From: Crossaster papposus
Lineage: Eukaryota; Echinodermata; Asteroidea; Velatida; Solasteridae
Assembly: GCA_037893245.1 (NCBI GenBank)
Contig: JBAIAA010000814.1
Span: 124,001 to 188,000 of the forward strand
Direction: 5' to 3'
Length of the DNA: 64,000 bases
The translations under genes and the position numbers were made by a program. Positions 32,201 to 44,993 of the stretch are shown in pieces. Under the pieces are notes generated by a model, which made no database searches, was not told the origin of the DNA, and saw only the letters and a program-made list of their open reading frames with translations. The first letter of the stretch is position 1. The number at the start of each line of letters is the position of its first letter.

Positions 32201-32588
32201 TTAATAATAATGTTTGCGCAATTTTCAAATTATGCGCTGACTAGTATAAATGCGCAAATTTAAAATTACCAAATTTGTTAGACCAAGTTTACTGGCCTCT
32301 AGTTATCGTTTGTTTTACATTTAGACATCATCTGGCGCTACTACTAGCGCCAGATGATGTCCAGATGTTAAAAAAGAGATAACTAGAGGCCAGTAACTCG
32401 GTCTATACTACTACTACTATACTACACTGTACTAGAGGTCAGTAATTAAAACTCGGTCTACAAATTTGTCAGGGTTGGGTAAATAAAAAGAGCACTGAAC
32501 CCATGCCTGCTTCAATTTAGCTTACCGCACTTCCAGTTCCCGCGATAAGAATTAATGTCGTGTTTACCAAACTGGCCACACCACCCAT
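22776..32588 (-). CDS. C1orf43: C1orf43 / NICE-3 family membrane protein, complete 6-exon gene
   Basis: The human homologue is a single-pass membrane protein of poorly defined role, linked to phagocytosis and Golgi/mitochondrial localisation. Exons on the minus strand are 32588-32526, 28763-28541, 26630-26577, 25360-25191, 23898-23840 and 23244-22776: 1038 bp, 345 aa, all phases matching. The N-terminal anchor is LILIAGTGSALLLVVIIFA followed by KRQIMRF, exactly the family's KRQIMRF. Then come SHRSPHVPIGHSAP (family RRGPHVPVGHNAP), VSRMKYEPRLLGEDDYRL, CSYIYRMKAVDAL and a YESAHYGL / FGETEYNNF pair matching family YETARYG / FGQNEYLRY. The Ser/Arg-rich tail (residues about 190-345) makes it longer than the 253-aa human protein, and I do not see the human C-terminal sequence in it. 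Last-exon sequence is tandemly repeated downstream. Confidence 0.92.
23840..23898 (-). CDS. C1orf43: C1orf43 exon 5
   Basis: Residues 171-189: PFGETEYNNFMTLLHELLS. The acceptor is TTTCACAG and the donor TTG|GTGAGT. Equals the family's VFGQNEYLRYQEALSEL stretch. Confidence 0.9.
24545..24658. repeat. Hairpin MITE family A, copy 3, truncated
   Basis: Retains the central palindrome and the right arm (ATTTACTCGTGCTGGGTCAC) but lacks the outer left arm. Lies in C1orf43 intron 4. Confidence 0.8.
24935..25176 (-). mobile_element. MITE family B, copy 4, next to C1orf43 exon 4
   Basis: TTAACCAGTTCGCGCCGG at 24935 and GGCGCGAACTGGTTAA ending at 25176. The end is 14 bp from the last base of C1orf43 exon 4 (25191), so the element begins almost at the splice donor. 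Confidence 0.9.
25191..25360 (-). CDS. C1orf43: C1orf43 exon 4
   Basis: Residues 114-170 with DEQLKKIECSRVRPPCGNLK, EYILSLRD and AFAVAYESAHYGLK. The acceptor TTATTGACAG lacks a strong pyrimidine tract; the donor is AAG|GTAAGA. Confidence 0.9.
26577..26630 (-). CDS. C1orf43: C1orf43 exon 3 (54 bp)
   Basis: Encodes ERCSYIYRMKAVDALSKL between a TTTCAACAG acceptor and a TTAG|GTGAGA donor. Too short to be seen by open reading frame alone; identified by homology to the family's SCYNYLYRMKALDAI. Confidence 0.9.
26899..27734. mobile_element. TIR element carrying an 11-bp minisatellite
   Basis: CCACGGTCTCATCCGACCCG at the left is mirrored by CGGGTCGGATGAGACCGTGG at the right, with CGTAGG / CCTACG continuing inward. 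About 340 bp of the interior is the minisatellite at 27066-27405. Located in C1orf43 intron 2. Confidence 0.88.
27066..27405 (+). repeat. 11-bp minisatellite, unit GCGCGGGTGGT
   Basis: About 30 units with GCGCGGGTGGT giving way to GCGCAGGTGGT and then TACGTGGGTGGT variants from left to right. Because 11 is not a multiple of three, all frames stay open and give repetitive peptides (GWCAGGARVVR); these are artefacts. Confidence 0.95.
28135..28458. mobile_element. TIR element F, copy 1
   Basis: ATGCTGCGTTCCAATCGCG at the left and CGCGATTGGAACGCAGCAT at the right, with CACGATAAACACGAC-like subterminal repeats. The copy at 61872-62202 shares ends and interior (GAACTCGTGAACACGATAAA). Confidence 0.88.
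28541..28763 (-). CDS. C1orf43: C1orf43 exon 2
   Basis: Residues 22-95. Completes the membrane helix (LLLVVIIFA), then KRQIMRFSLTSHRSPHVPIG and VSRMKYEPRLLGEDDYRL, the most conserved part of the family. The acceptor is TTTTTTTCAG and the donor GAG|GTAAAA. Confidence 0.94.
28831..29095. mobile_element. TTAA-flanked MITE family C, copy 1
   Basis: TTAAAGGTAGGATACACCAT at the left, GGTGTATCCTACATTTAA at the right. Interior: CTACCGAATTATTA, GGCATCCAGCAAAA and GCGCTAGATATC. A cluster of relatives lies at 54.2-57.6 kb. Confidence 0.88.
29125..29198 (-). repeat. tRNA-like sequence, probably a SINE head or tRNA pseudogene
   Basis: The minus strand has an excellent A box (TAGCTCAGTTAGTAGAGCA) and a weak B box (GGGTTCAAGCACC). 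The acceptor stem pairs only partly (mispair at position 7), and the base before the putative anticodon is C rather than T. It ends in the same TTTCTTTG type of flank as the family T SINEs. Confidence 0.6.
29522..29938. mobile_element. TIR element in C1orf43 intron 1
   Basis: CGACCCACTCTGCAAAAATG at the left; CTCATTTTTGCAGAGCGGGT then CACAT at the right. Relative of 10546-10974. Confidence 0.75.
29954..30128. repeat. Compound palindrome (ACAGGGCCACTC)
   Basis: Tandem and inverted copies of GAATACAGGGCCACTCCATT, CTATGTCCTAGGGTAAATAA and their complements produce alternative hairpins. Confidence 0.8.
30252..30565. mobile_element. TIR element O, copy 1
   Basis: GGGCCAAGTTCGATCAAGGA at the left, TCCTTGATCGAACTTGGCCC at the right, with GTTAACTATAGTT subterminal repeats. 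A related element lies at 59218-59712. Confidence 0.85.
30964..31281 (+). mobile_element. tRNA-derived SINE family S, copy 3
   Basis: GGAGTGTTGTGGCCGAGCAG to TTAATCTACCAAGTACCAAG. Nearly identical to the 8718 copy apart from a short insertion (GTACGTCACTCACT) and scattered changes, so both derive from a fairly recent source. Confidence 0.9.
31390..31830 (+). repeat. 440-bp repeat H, copy 1 (C1orf43 intron 1)
   Basis: TTTAACCCTAACCCCCTAGG, ACTGCGTACTCCAGAATAC, GTGACTGATGATTGGGTGTG through AAAGTAGCATTGGGTAGGGTTAAGG. A highly similar copy in the same orientation lies at 36034-36476. Confidence 0.92.
32526..32588 (-). CDS. C1orf43: C1orf43 exon 1 (start codon)
   Basis: Encodes MGGVASLVNTTLILIAGTGS plus A, phase 0, donor GCG|GTAAGC. 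The ATG context is GCAACCATGG. It joins the KRQIMRF exon to complete one hydrophobic helix. 386 bp from the AK6 start on the other strand. Confidence 0.88.
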
Positions 32589-32974
32589 GGTTGCTAATGT
32601 AGCGGACGAACGTTATGATTGATATGAACAACTGACTTGACAATGACAAGTACACTGCTCGCTAGTTCAAGGGAAATGTACGGTATGGAGGCAGCCATGA
32701 CAGGCTGTTTCTAACTATTATTACGGCCTATCTTATTTTCTTATATTAAAATAGTTTAATAAAGAAAAACACAGATTAAGAAATAAATTATGCTTTTTAT
32801 AATTTCTTTTAATATATAGGTATACAAATTAAAAAAATTAACTTCAATACAGCATTTCAATAAATAATAATTATCGAAATATTATGCAAGTTTTGCACAA
32901 CCTTTACTTGTGTGTACTGTGTAGTGCGAATGCGAGTGCAATTTCTATACAAATATTTTCACAGAAGAAGAGAT
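32589..32974. promoter_or_regulatory. Divergent C1orf43 / AK6 promoter region
   Basis: 386 bp between two oppositely directed start codons, compact enough to be one bidirectional promoter. I see no TATA box I would trust; the centre is very AT-rich. The role is inferred from arrangement. Confidence 0.55.
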
Positions 32975-36700
<3,726 letters not shown>

Positions 36701-37449
36701 CAGATAATAACAGACACTCACTCACTGGAGGCCGGTTCATACTTGGAGTCAAAGTGAATGCGAATATATTTGTGACGTCACAGAAAGTATTCAGTCTTGA
36801 ATTAAAAGTTTAAGAGGAGGTTGGGGGTGTTCCTGTTGCAAGGAAACTAGTAATGCACCGAAACTTGGTAATGATGTCAGCTCACAAGATTCAGCTATAG
36901 CGAGCACATTTGTGATGCGATCAAGCAAAATCAGTCTGAAGTAGGCCTTGGTCATTTATGGGATTTTTACATATTCCTTTGTAGCGTACTTTAGGCTCTA
37001 TTTCAGTAAAAAACCCATGTGAATACAACCTTTGGTTAAAAAATTACAAACATTTGAACCCCAGCACGTTAAAAATAAAGAAACTAAAAAAATCATGTTT
37101 TTGTATCACTTCCCTTCTGAATTTGGTTGAAAAAGTAATTTCATGTAAAAGAAAAATATTTTCCCCTTCTGTTTATGTAAAAAAGTCAATTTTGAGGGGA
37201 TAACTTTAGTTTTACACACCGGGAGAATTTATGACGTCGTATTCCTTTCACATTTGCGTGAAGTATGAATCGGTCTCGAGTTAGCTTTTTCTCGCCAGCA
37301 TTTTTCACATTGATATATACCTCAGATGATTTAGGGGGATTTTGGATGCAATAAAAAGACATTAGGGTTTTGGCATTATAATTGAATGATCATATATTTA
37401 TGATTTTGAATTTTGATGGGAGATTTTGAATCTCAAGCATCCGACATAG

Positions 37450-37553
37450 GCCATTTTCCAAACCCCTGGCTTCAGCCGAGTCTCTGGCTCCAGCCCATTG
37501 CTAAACTGCAGGAATGAAGCCTGAGACAAAGAAAAAGCTAGGGTTTGGAAAAC
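37450..37553. mobile_element. Small palindromic MITE M, copy 2
   Basis: GGCCATTTTCCAAACCCCTG to GGGTTTGGAAAACTGCC. Possibly within the AK6 3' UTR. Confidence 0.85.
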
Positions 37554-38089
37554 TGCCAGAGTAAAGTATGTGAAAATGTCTGTTTCGACAGGGTTGTTTT
37601 TCTTTTTGCAAGAAAAATACCATTGGACAGTCATTTTTTTCATTTTCTTTCCTGGCAAAAACTTGTATTCAAGTGTTTATTTTGACGTGAACAGTATAAC
37701 AACTTGACTTTTTGGCTCAAGTTATAATTTGTGCATTGAAGATTAGACATGTTGCTGCAACATGTGGGCTCATACATAAAGTGTATGGCTCTGGATGTTT
37801 TGGCAAGTACATATATAATGTTCGATTTTGATTTGGTAGGATTAGCGTTTGGGTCTTGTTGGGTTCACAAAGGACTCTCACAAAATAGGTTTTGTAGAAA
37901 TTCCAGTTGGTCACCATGTTTTTGTCTTCAAATTTATCTTCCATAAAAGTTAGACTTAACCCTATAACAATCCCCATCCAGTCAAACTCCCAACACCAAG
38001 TTTTGGTCGGAATCTGTTAGTTTATGGGTCCAGTACCCAACCTGACAGTCTTTTACACTGGCTTAGACATACCTCCAGAATCAGAGTCC

Positions 38090-38279
38090 AACGGGGCACA
38101 ATTTCTTGGCTCTGCTAACCACAAAAATTCCACGCTTACAATCACCATTTTGTGCTAACCGCGAAAGCAGAAAAATTCTGTGCTAACCCTGTAAGCGCGG
38201 AAGACGCTTACCGTGAAATATGCTTACAGTAAGCAGGGATTTTTCGCTAACGGTAAGCAGAGCCAAGAAATTGGGCCCT
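38090..38279. mobile_element. TIR element (GGGGCACAATTTCTTGGCTC)
   Basis: CACAATTTCTTGGCTCTGCT at the left, AGCAGAGCCAAGAAATTGGG at the right, with GCTAACC / GGTAAGC subterminal motifs. It resembles the family I design but has different sequence. Confidence 0.8.
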
Positions 38280-38944
38280 GTTTGTGTGTCCAGTTTGCCA
38301 TATGCTGTTGGGATTTGCCAGAATGGGTATGGTTCCTAGTAAATTACACTAGAAAGTTAGGGTTAACTCTTGCATCAAACAAAACAGTGTGTGGGATGTT
38401 CCTTTTTGCAAATTTTGTTTTCAACTCTGATAGGAATTAGACAATGTAATTAACTTCACAATATGCTTTCAATTTGAGAATAATTTAGAAATATTCTTTT
38501 CTTTTTAACGGTTTGCAGCAGGGTTTTGTGTGTATTCAGAAAAAAAGTGTGCTAGGTTTTTTTGTACAACAAATTGATTCCATTGAAAAAGCATTTTAGT
38601 ACGACAGCAAAATTATATTTCTTCTTGGTTGAAATGCTGCTCAAATCATTCAAAGGGCTAAAGATCATGTTTTGTACAATGTATTGGGTATATATTTTTC
38701 ATATACAACAGTAACAGTTAGAAGCATGTTATATAGTAAACTGGAACAATAATGTTTTGCATAATCAGTTCACTGAAATATTAACCGGACTGTAAATGTT
38801 TTAAGCTTTACTAAACAAAATATATTCAGTATTTTAAGTAAAATTTATTTTTAATGTTTCTTTTTTTGTTTTTAGAGGGGATAAAATACATGACATGCTC
38901 CTTGTCACTAAACAGCTAGCTTTCAGCTTCACATGGGTTTATCT

Positions 38945-39595
38945 AAAATTCAATTTTTAGTCAGGTTTCTTATGTATTTTCGTTCACTTTTTGTGTAGAT
39001 TTGCTAAACTATACATTTTTGGAAACGTTAGCATATACTTAACATGAAAACCAATGTTTACATTTGCTTTCAGGTTTTTTATGGCGGCCATCTTGGACTT
39101 TTTAAATGGCATTTTGATGACGTCATGATCATGTCACACATTTTTTTACAATTGTGTGCATATGTCTATGACCCAATAAACATATTACACAAATAATTTT
39201 TAATTTATTATATTCTGTTGATGAGATATGGCTTAAGGTCCAAAAATGAAACAAAATCATAAAAAATCACACGATGACGTCATCATGATGTCACTTGAAT
39301 GTATATCTATGACACATCTCGCCATACCTGCATACCAAGTTTGAACCCAATCGGACTTATACTTCCAGAGATATAGGGCATTGAACAAAAATTGACCTTT
39401 CCTGTGACACCAATGACTTTTCATGTGTCATGTCACATTAAAGGTCCATTTTTTTCAAAAGAACCTAAAAACAAATGTAAACATTGGTTTTCATGTTAAG
39501 TATATCCCAACGTTTCCAAAAATGTATAGTTTAGCAAATCTACAAAAAAAGTGAACAAAACTTTCAATATTTACATTATGAACCTGACTATTTGG
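38945..39595. mobile_element. TIR element with arms of about 90 bp
   Basis: GATTTGCTAAACTATACATT, TTTGGAAACGTT and CATGAAAACCAATGTTTACA at 39000-39070 recur as complement at 39470-39550. The outer arms AGTCAGGTTTCTTATG / CATTATGAACCTGACT extend it. The interior has repeated TGACGTCATCATGATG-like motifs and no coding region. Confidence 0.82.
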
Positions 39596-39889
39596 TAAAA
39601 ATCGCTCGGGTATTCCTTGTTCTTTAGGCAATAATAACCTCAGTCAGGAATTATGGATAATGAAAGAAAACAAATGTTACATTTGCAATTGGTATAAAAA
39701 TCACCAACAATTTGAGTTACGAGCCAAAAATCTGGCTGATAAATTTTGCATTAAAGGGAATTCTCAATCTTTTGGTTATAGGTATTTTAATTTTCCTGGA
39801 TCAGATCTTATGTAATCTGTGCATATTTTTTGGGATATGTAATAAAGAATTATATTACGGCGGATAGGTGATGGGATTGTGTCTTTGAT

Positions 39890-40130
39890 GCAGGGATGTA
39901 GTCGAGTCATATCACAAGTCCCTACGAGTCCATCACAAGTCCATCACAAGTCCCTGCAAGTCCTCCAGTTCCAATTCAAATCACAAGCTATTCAAATCAG
40001 CTTTGACAAAAGCATTCCTTTGTCATTGTTCATCCAGTTTCTTGTGACTGCCTTTATGAAGGGACTTGTGACTGGCTTCACGAAAAGACTTGTGAACGGA
40101 CTTGCAGGGACTCGACTACAACTCTGCTTT
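39890..40130. repeat. Dispersed hairpin repeat L, copy 2
   Basis: GCAGGGATGTAGTCGAGTCA to GGGACTCGACTACAACTCTG. The ACAAGTCC motif is amplified on the left arm. Confidence 0.82.
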
Positions 40131-40184
40131 GATGACGCAAGCATGTAATTTGGCGAACAGTCGGAGTATGTCACGAGAAAGATA

Positions 40185-40550
40185 TTTGGATATAGGGCCA
40201 TCGCAGATTATTTTGTCCTTTGAAGAAATATAGGTAGAATAACAAGCAATTGCAACCATTTTGAAAATTGCTTGTTATTCTACCTATGGGCCTTTTTAAA
40301 ACCTTTGTTTCGGCTTTGGCTTTGCCTCTAAATTTGAATCACTGAGAAGCAAATAGAAATTAAAGCAAATATAATCAGTCTTAACTGTTTGGTTTATATC
40401 AATAGATTGATTGTTTCTGAAGCACAACAGGCATCAAAATGTGGCGGGGGATCTCGCGGTTGGGAATCTAAAATCGCCTTAAGCCAAAACCAGGGATTTG
40501 AAAAATCCTAAAGTCTCATCAAAGAACAAATCTGCGATGGCCCTGTAGCC
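40185..40550. mobile_element. TIR element (AGGGCCATCGCAGATT)
   Basis: ATAGGGCCATCGCAGATTAT at the left, AATCTGCGATGGCCCTGTAG at the right. An inner palindrome GCAATTGCAACCATTTTG / CAAAATTGCTTG-like flanks TAGGTAGAATAACAAGC near 40231-40286. Confidence 0.75.
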
Positions 40551-40553
40551 AAA

Positions 40554-40937
40554 TGTGACCTGTCATCACAAAATGAGCGTAAAGTCGCACGGAGTGATTT
40601 ACGGCCAGTCAAAGTCAAAATTTGAAGGGGTGGTCGATTTTGAGATTTAATATGTTTTTTTCAAAGACTAAATCCCCAACAATCAATTCCCAATTTTTCA
40701 GGACGATTAGATAAAAAAAAATTAGTTTTTGAGACAATTTTGACTATGCCTTTCTTCACACAATTTCTCGCAAGAAATGCCCGTTTTCTCATAATCTCTG
40801 TATTAAGACTCCAGACTAAAAAATAAAAATTAAAAAAATATTAAACCCCCAAGTGTTATATACCATTAGAAAGCTCTGTTTCCACAGATTTTAGAAATAC
40901 CCATATCTAAATTTTTGATTTTGCCGACTTTACGTTC
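40554..40937. repeat. Dispersed element E, copy 1 (one end missing)
   Basis: TGTGACCTGTCATCACAAAA and TTACGGCCAGTCAAAGTCAA at the left; the right part matches the start of 53576-53993 in inverted order (TACCCATATCTAAATTTTTG), but the outermost right end is lost. Confidence 0.8.
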
Positions 40938-41258
40938 ATAAATATCTTTCCCGTGAACTGTATGCCAAATGTCATTCTTGTATCATCAAAGGCACAATTT
41001 CTCTGAATATTTCCACTAGCTGCCCCACTATCACAGTTAATGTACATGTAGTTACCAATTTGTAATACTTTTGTAGGTAATAAAAGTAGTGGAACATTTA
41101 AATACAAGATGTGTTCATTTCTACTACTTTTATTCGTTCATCTTGGACCTTTTTGAGCTACTTATAGCTCAGTATGCTGCATCTTATCGATGGGGAAATG
41201 ATTTGTTATGAAGTGTTATTCAACAATTTCACACATGATATAAAATACAGCATCTGTT

Positions 41259-41500
41259 TTAACCAGTTCGCGCCGAAAGACGTATATACATGCAAAGTTT
41301 TTCCCAGATTCAAAACGGATGATGCATAAACACGTCACGAGCAAGGCCGGAAATGTCTGTCGGAAGCTAGCAAGGTCGGAAATGCGTGGGTGTGCTTCCC
41401 GGTACCATCGGCTTGAACCCGCCTCGGATAGAGTTTCGTTAAAAATAATCCCGCCCCTTGACTCGGTGATGTGAAAATAGTCCAGGAGCAAACTGGTTAA
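41259..41500 (+). mobile_element. MITE family B, copy 5
   Basis: TTAACCAGTTCGCGCCGAAA to GAGCAAACTGGTTAA, typical interior. Part of the left inverted arm. Confidence 0.88.
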
Positions 41501-41559
41501 AGGTAGTAAACACCATTTGCAAACATCAAAGAAGAAAACTACTGAATTATTATGAATTA

Positions 41560-41912
41560 TAACACCTCACTCACAGATTCTGTGTCTTGATTGGCCGAGA
41601 GCGCGTCACGTGTCACGTGTCACTTGCTATTTTTACTATTTTTTACTTGCGCTATCCAAAAAGACTATACCACGCAAAAGGACTATGCGCATAGCAACAC
41701 ACGAACTATGCGCATAGCAACGAAAGCGTGACTGAAACCCAGACGTGTGTTTCGGTGCATTGCGTAAACATTGCTCTACCACCTTCGCACCCGTTCATCA
41801 AGGCAACAAAGTACACGTATGATCGAGAGACGTATAATTCAGAGATTTTTTGTCATTACTATACTTTCAGGAAGCTTAAATTGTGCAGAATCTGTGAGTG
41901 AGGTGTTATAAA
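41560..41912. mobile_element. TIR element (ATAACACCTCACTCACAGA)
   Basis: ATAACACCTCACTCACAGAT with TCTGTG at the left and CAGAATCTGTGAGTGAGGTG with TTAT at the right. A tandem CGTCACGTGTCACGTGTCAC lies inside. Confidence 0.85.
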
Positions 41913-41919
41913 ACAAATA

Positions 41920-42080
41920 TTGACTGCTTTATTTGCGGTATAGTAAAACTAGCCTCCCTCGGTGATCCATGGAGCATTCTATTTTCTCTTGGCTTCGCCT
42001 CGGGAAAATAGAATGCTCCATGGATCACCTCGGGAGGCTAGTTTTACTATACCACTCAAAGCAGTCAATATTTGTATAAT
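41920..42080. mobile_element. Perfect long hairpin (CAAATATTGACTGCTTT)
   Basis: CAAATATTGACTGCTTT..GTATAGTAAAACTAGCCTCC and ATCCATGGAGCATTCTATTT are perfectly mirrored around TTGGCTTCGCCTCGG at about 41990-42003. The arms are about 75 bp. Confidence 0.9.
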
Positions 42081-43034
42081 ATCTCACTTGATTGTAAATG
42101 AATAGAGTCTCAACCATTCCGTGAAATCACGGCACCTGACGTGATGTGGTTTTTAAGGTTTAGACAATTGTCGTAAAAACCTGATTATTTTAAAACAGTG
42201 CCCTCGATTGATTGAATTCGTCTAAAGGAAGTCAAGGAACCAGACTGCAAGAATTACACTTTTTTTTCTTGGTTTTTTTTCAGCTTCTTTGAAAACCAAA
42301 CATTAAACAGGTCAGCGTCACAATATTTGCTATAGATTATGAACCCCCCTAACCCATCCATTTTCAAAAATTACTGCAAAAGCAAATTGTGTACACTACC
42401 TTATAAAAGTGTTATTTGACAATTTCACACATAAGATACTGAATCTGGTTTAAGTACGAAATGGTGGATTTTTCGCATTTAATTTATTCTGGAATTTAAG
42501 CTTTGGTCTTATCATCACAAAAACATATTTGTACACTAAAAAAATAAAAAAATCACATCTGCATCCATTAGAAGTCTTCAAAACTGCAAACTTACTGAAG
42601 GTGTTCTTATTTTAACTAGGACGCATGACAATACTGATAGTTATCAGCTAATTTATTATCCTCATTTTCGGAGAATCGTATGTCAATAATAAGTCAAAGT
42701 GTTCTACAGATGATTTTTTTTTTGAATATTTGAACAAACAACAACGCAGTTACATGTTACTGTAGTAAATTAATGTTCAGCGATGGACTTAACTTTGTAA
42801 AATTTGCAATTAAAAAGCGAGTGTACAAACTGCATATCACACCAGTGTTCCCTTACCATGTCACATTCCTCTAGCATTTCTCAGATTTTTTTCTAAAACT
42901 TGAAGTATACCTAACAAATAACAAATTCTACAGTTAGCACCAATGTGAGTTTATAAGCCTACAGCACACGTGTGAGTTATAAAGCGGCTACAGCACACAA
43001 AAACTAGATTTATCCATTTTAACACCAATTTCTT

Positions 43035-43274
43035 TTAACCAGTTCGCGTCGGGAATATTTTAACATCACCGAGCCGAGGGGCGGAATTATTTTCAACGAA
43101 ACTCGATCCGAAGCAGGTTCAGGCTGCCAGTACCGGGAAGCACACCCACGCATTTACGGCCTTGCTCGCTGCTGACAGACATTTTCGGCCTTGCTTGTGG
43201 CGTGTTTATGCGTCATCCGTTTAAAATCTGGGGAAAACTGCGTGTGTATACGTCCTCTGGCGCGAACTGGTTAA
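43035..43274 (-). mobile_element. MITE family B, copy 6
   Basis: TTAACCAGTTCGCGTCGGG to GGCGCGAACTGGTTAA. Part of the right inverted arm. Confidence 0.88.
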
Positions 43275-43351
43275 AACAGATGCTGTATTTTATATCATGT
43301 GTGAAATTGTGAAATAACACTTTAAATCATTTCCCCATATATAAGATTCAT

Positions 43352-43408
43352 ATTAAAATCTGGGGAAAACTTTGCGTTTATATTCGTCATCCGGCGCGAA
43401 CTGGTTAA
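43352..43408 (-). mobile_element. MITE family B, terminal fragment
   Basis: AAATCTGGGGAAAACTTTGC, CGTCATCC and GGCGCGAACTGGTTAA: the last 57 bp of the family B sequence with nothing else, immediately beyond the inverted arm. Confidence 0.75.
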
Positions 43409-44004
43409 AACATGCAACCACTAGGTACTGTTTGCAAACTAAAAAATAAATAAACCTCAAGTAAATATACAAAACTATCCAAAATATATAATTATTTTTC
43501 CATTCACAAAAGTTGAGCACTTGTAAACACGCCCCCAAAACACAAAATTGAAAGTAAACATTTAATGCACTAGAAAACCATGGACAAAAAACAAACAAAA
43601 AAACCCTGCGTGAACAGTTTAAACAACAAAAAAATAAAACAAAATCCTGGTTTTTCTAAAAGATAGCAAAATACAACCAAGAATGTTAAAGTATTTCTGA
43701 TATTCCTCACAAGTTATTGCAGAAGTTTTCTATTGTTAGAGAAATTAGGACCGTGACTATCCGTTGTCCCCACACTAGTGTCTTCGGTCCACATAATGGC
43801 AATTGCTCAACACACTATAGGGTATGAATTGAATACGTCATCTTGTGTCTGTTGCTAAGGAAATTGGCTCCACACAAAAGTTACTCGACTATTTCCCGGT
43901 GGTTTTGCGAAAGGCGTTTCAGTCGACGTATGAAGCCATCACTATGACAACTGACGTCACACTTCTATACTCTATAATTTCATCAGCTGCAGATGAGAAG
44001 CTGG

Positions 44005-44343
44005 TCAATTGTATCCCTTCCAAGCAAAAGAGTTCAGAATTCCGATCTCTCTGAGCTTCCCTTCCGGAACCCGCTTGGAATCCGTCGCCTTCTCCGCTGA
44101 CTTTCTGGTCAGTCTCTCGATGAGCTTCCTGACGTCGTTGCTGCTCATCTTAGGGTTGTTTGGCCGTGCGTGTTTGGCCTCCCTGGCCTTGTGTTTGGCC
44201 TCCCTGGCCATGGGCACGTAGTAGAGCCTGTTGATGGTCTGCTCCACCTCGTAGGCCGTCATCTTCTGGTGCCCCAGGCTCATGTTGTCCGGCTTGGTGA
44301 TAGTGCCCCAGGGCCGTTTGGACATTTTGTGGAGTGTTGCCAT
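44005..44343 (-). CDS. Unrecognised coding exon, 112 codons, probably C-terminal
   Basis: The minus strand reads MATLHKMSKRPWGTITKPDN, MTAYEVEQTINRLYYVPMA, a doubled REAKHKAREAKHA, then KMSSNDVRKLIERLTRKSAE and ends ILNSFAWKGYN. It is basic, probably helical, and clearly GC-richer than its surroundings, as the proven exons are. TATCTCTCAG immediately precedes the ATG, which looks like a splice acceptor, so the protein may begin in an upstream exon I could not find. I recognise no family; the short basic make-up resembles small ciliary or sperm microtubule proteins, but that is only an impression. Frames on the opposite strand are shadows. Confidence 0.55.
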   Translation of the reverse strand: MATLHKMSKRPWGTITKPDNMSLGHQKMTAYEVEQTINRLYYVPMAREAKHKAREAKHARPNNPKMSSNDVRKLIERLTRKSAEKATDSKRVPEGKLREIGILNSFAWKGYN

Positions 44344-44435
44344 CTGAGAGATAAGACCAAATAAGCTTCGAGTTACAGGTTCCTTACAAAAGGAACCAGT
44401 GATTTTCCCAGAGTTGTAGTTTAGGTACTTGACAA

Positions 44436-44690
44436 CCAGGGTTGTAGTCGAGTCCCTGCAAGTCCGTTCACAAGTCCTTTCGTGAAGCCAGTCACAAGTC
44501 CCTTCATAAAGGCAGTCACAAGTAACTGTATGAACAATGACAAGGGACTGCCTTTGTCAAAGCTGATTTGAATAGCTTGTGATTTGAATAGGAACTGAAG
44601 GACTTGTGATGGACTTGCAGGGACTTGCAGGGACTTGCAGGGACTTACAGGGACTTGTGATGAACTCGACTACATCCCTGCTTGTAACAG
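44436..44690. repeat. Dispersed hairpin repeat L, copy 3
   Basis: GGGTTGTAGTCGAGTCCCTG to GAACTCGACTACATCCCTG, with the unit GGGACTTGCA repeated in tandem at about 44610-44650. Confidence 0.82.
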
Positions 44691-44993
44691 ATCGCAAGTC
44701 GTCGCAGGATATCACAAGTTAATCAGAAGTTAATCACAATGGATGTAGTCAAGACAATTTTTTTCTTGCAAATCGTCCATCACAAGGCCAAAAGCGACTC
44801 ATGGTGTGGGCTACCGTACAGAGGAAAGTAAGAGCCAGTCGGCCCCTTCACACTGAAACGAGACAATTTCATCTCTTCACAGTATGAATATGGGTTTGGA
44901 TGGGTAATTACTAATTAGTTCACTGCAAATCATTAATAATGCCTCTACCCATATTATGTGTAGAAGTGTCATAGCCAAAGCTGGGTTCAAACT

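Larger units (their letters stand above)
41191..43340. repeat. Pair of inverted arms, about 305 bp each, 1.5 kb apart
   Basis: 41191-41500 (TGGGGAAATGATTTG, CACACATGATATAAAATACA, CAGCATCTG, then a family B MITE) reappears inverted at 43035-43340 (family B MITE, then CAGATGCTGTATTTTATATC, ATGTGTGAAATTGTG, AAATCATTTCCCCA). The MITE sits at the same point in both arms. Confidence 0.85.
36701..44004. other. Downstream of AK6: 3' UTR then repeat-dense DNA
   Basis: Possible AATAAA signals for AK6 occur at 37074 and 37350. An imperfect inverted pair (GTTCATACTTGGAGTCAAAG near 36736; CACATTTGCGTGAAGTATGA near 37249) sits in the likely 3' UTR. Beyond this are the elements listed separately. The stretches 37560-38080, 38290-38930, 42450-43030 and 43410-44000 show no gene or repeat I can name. 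Confidence 0.55.
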
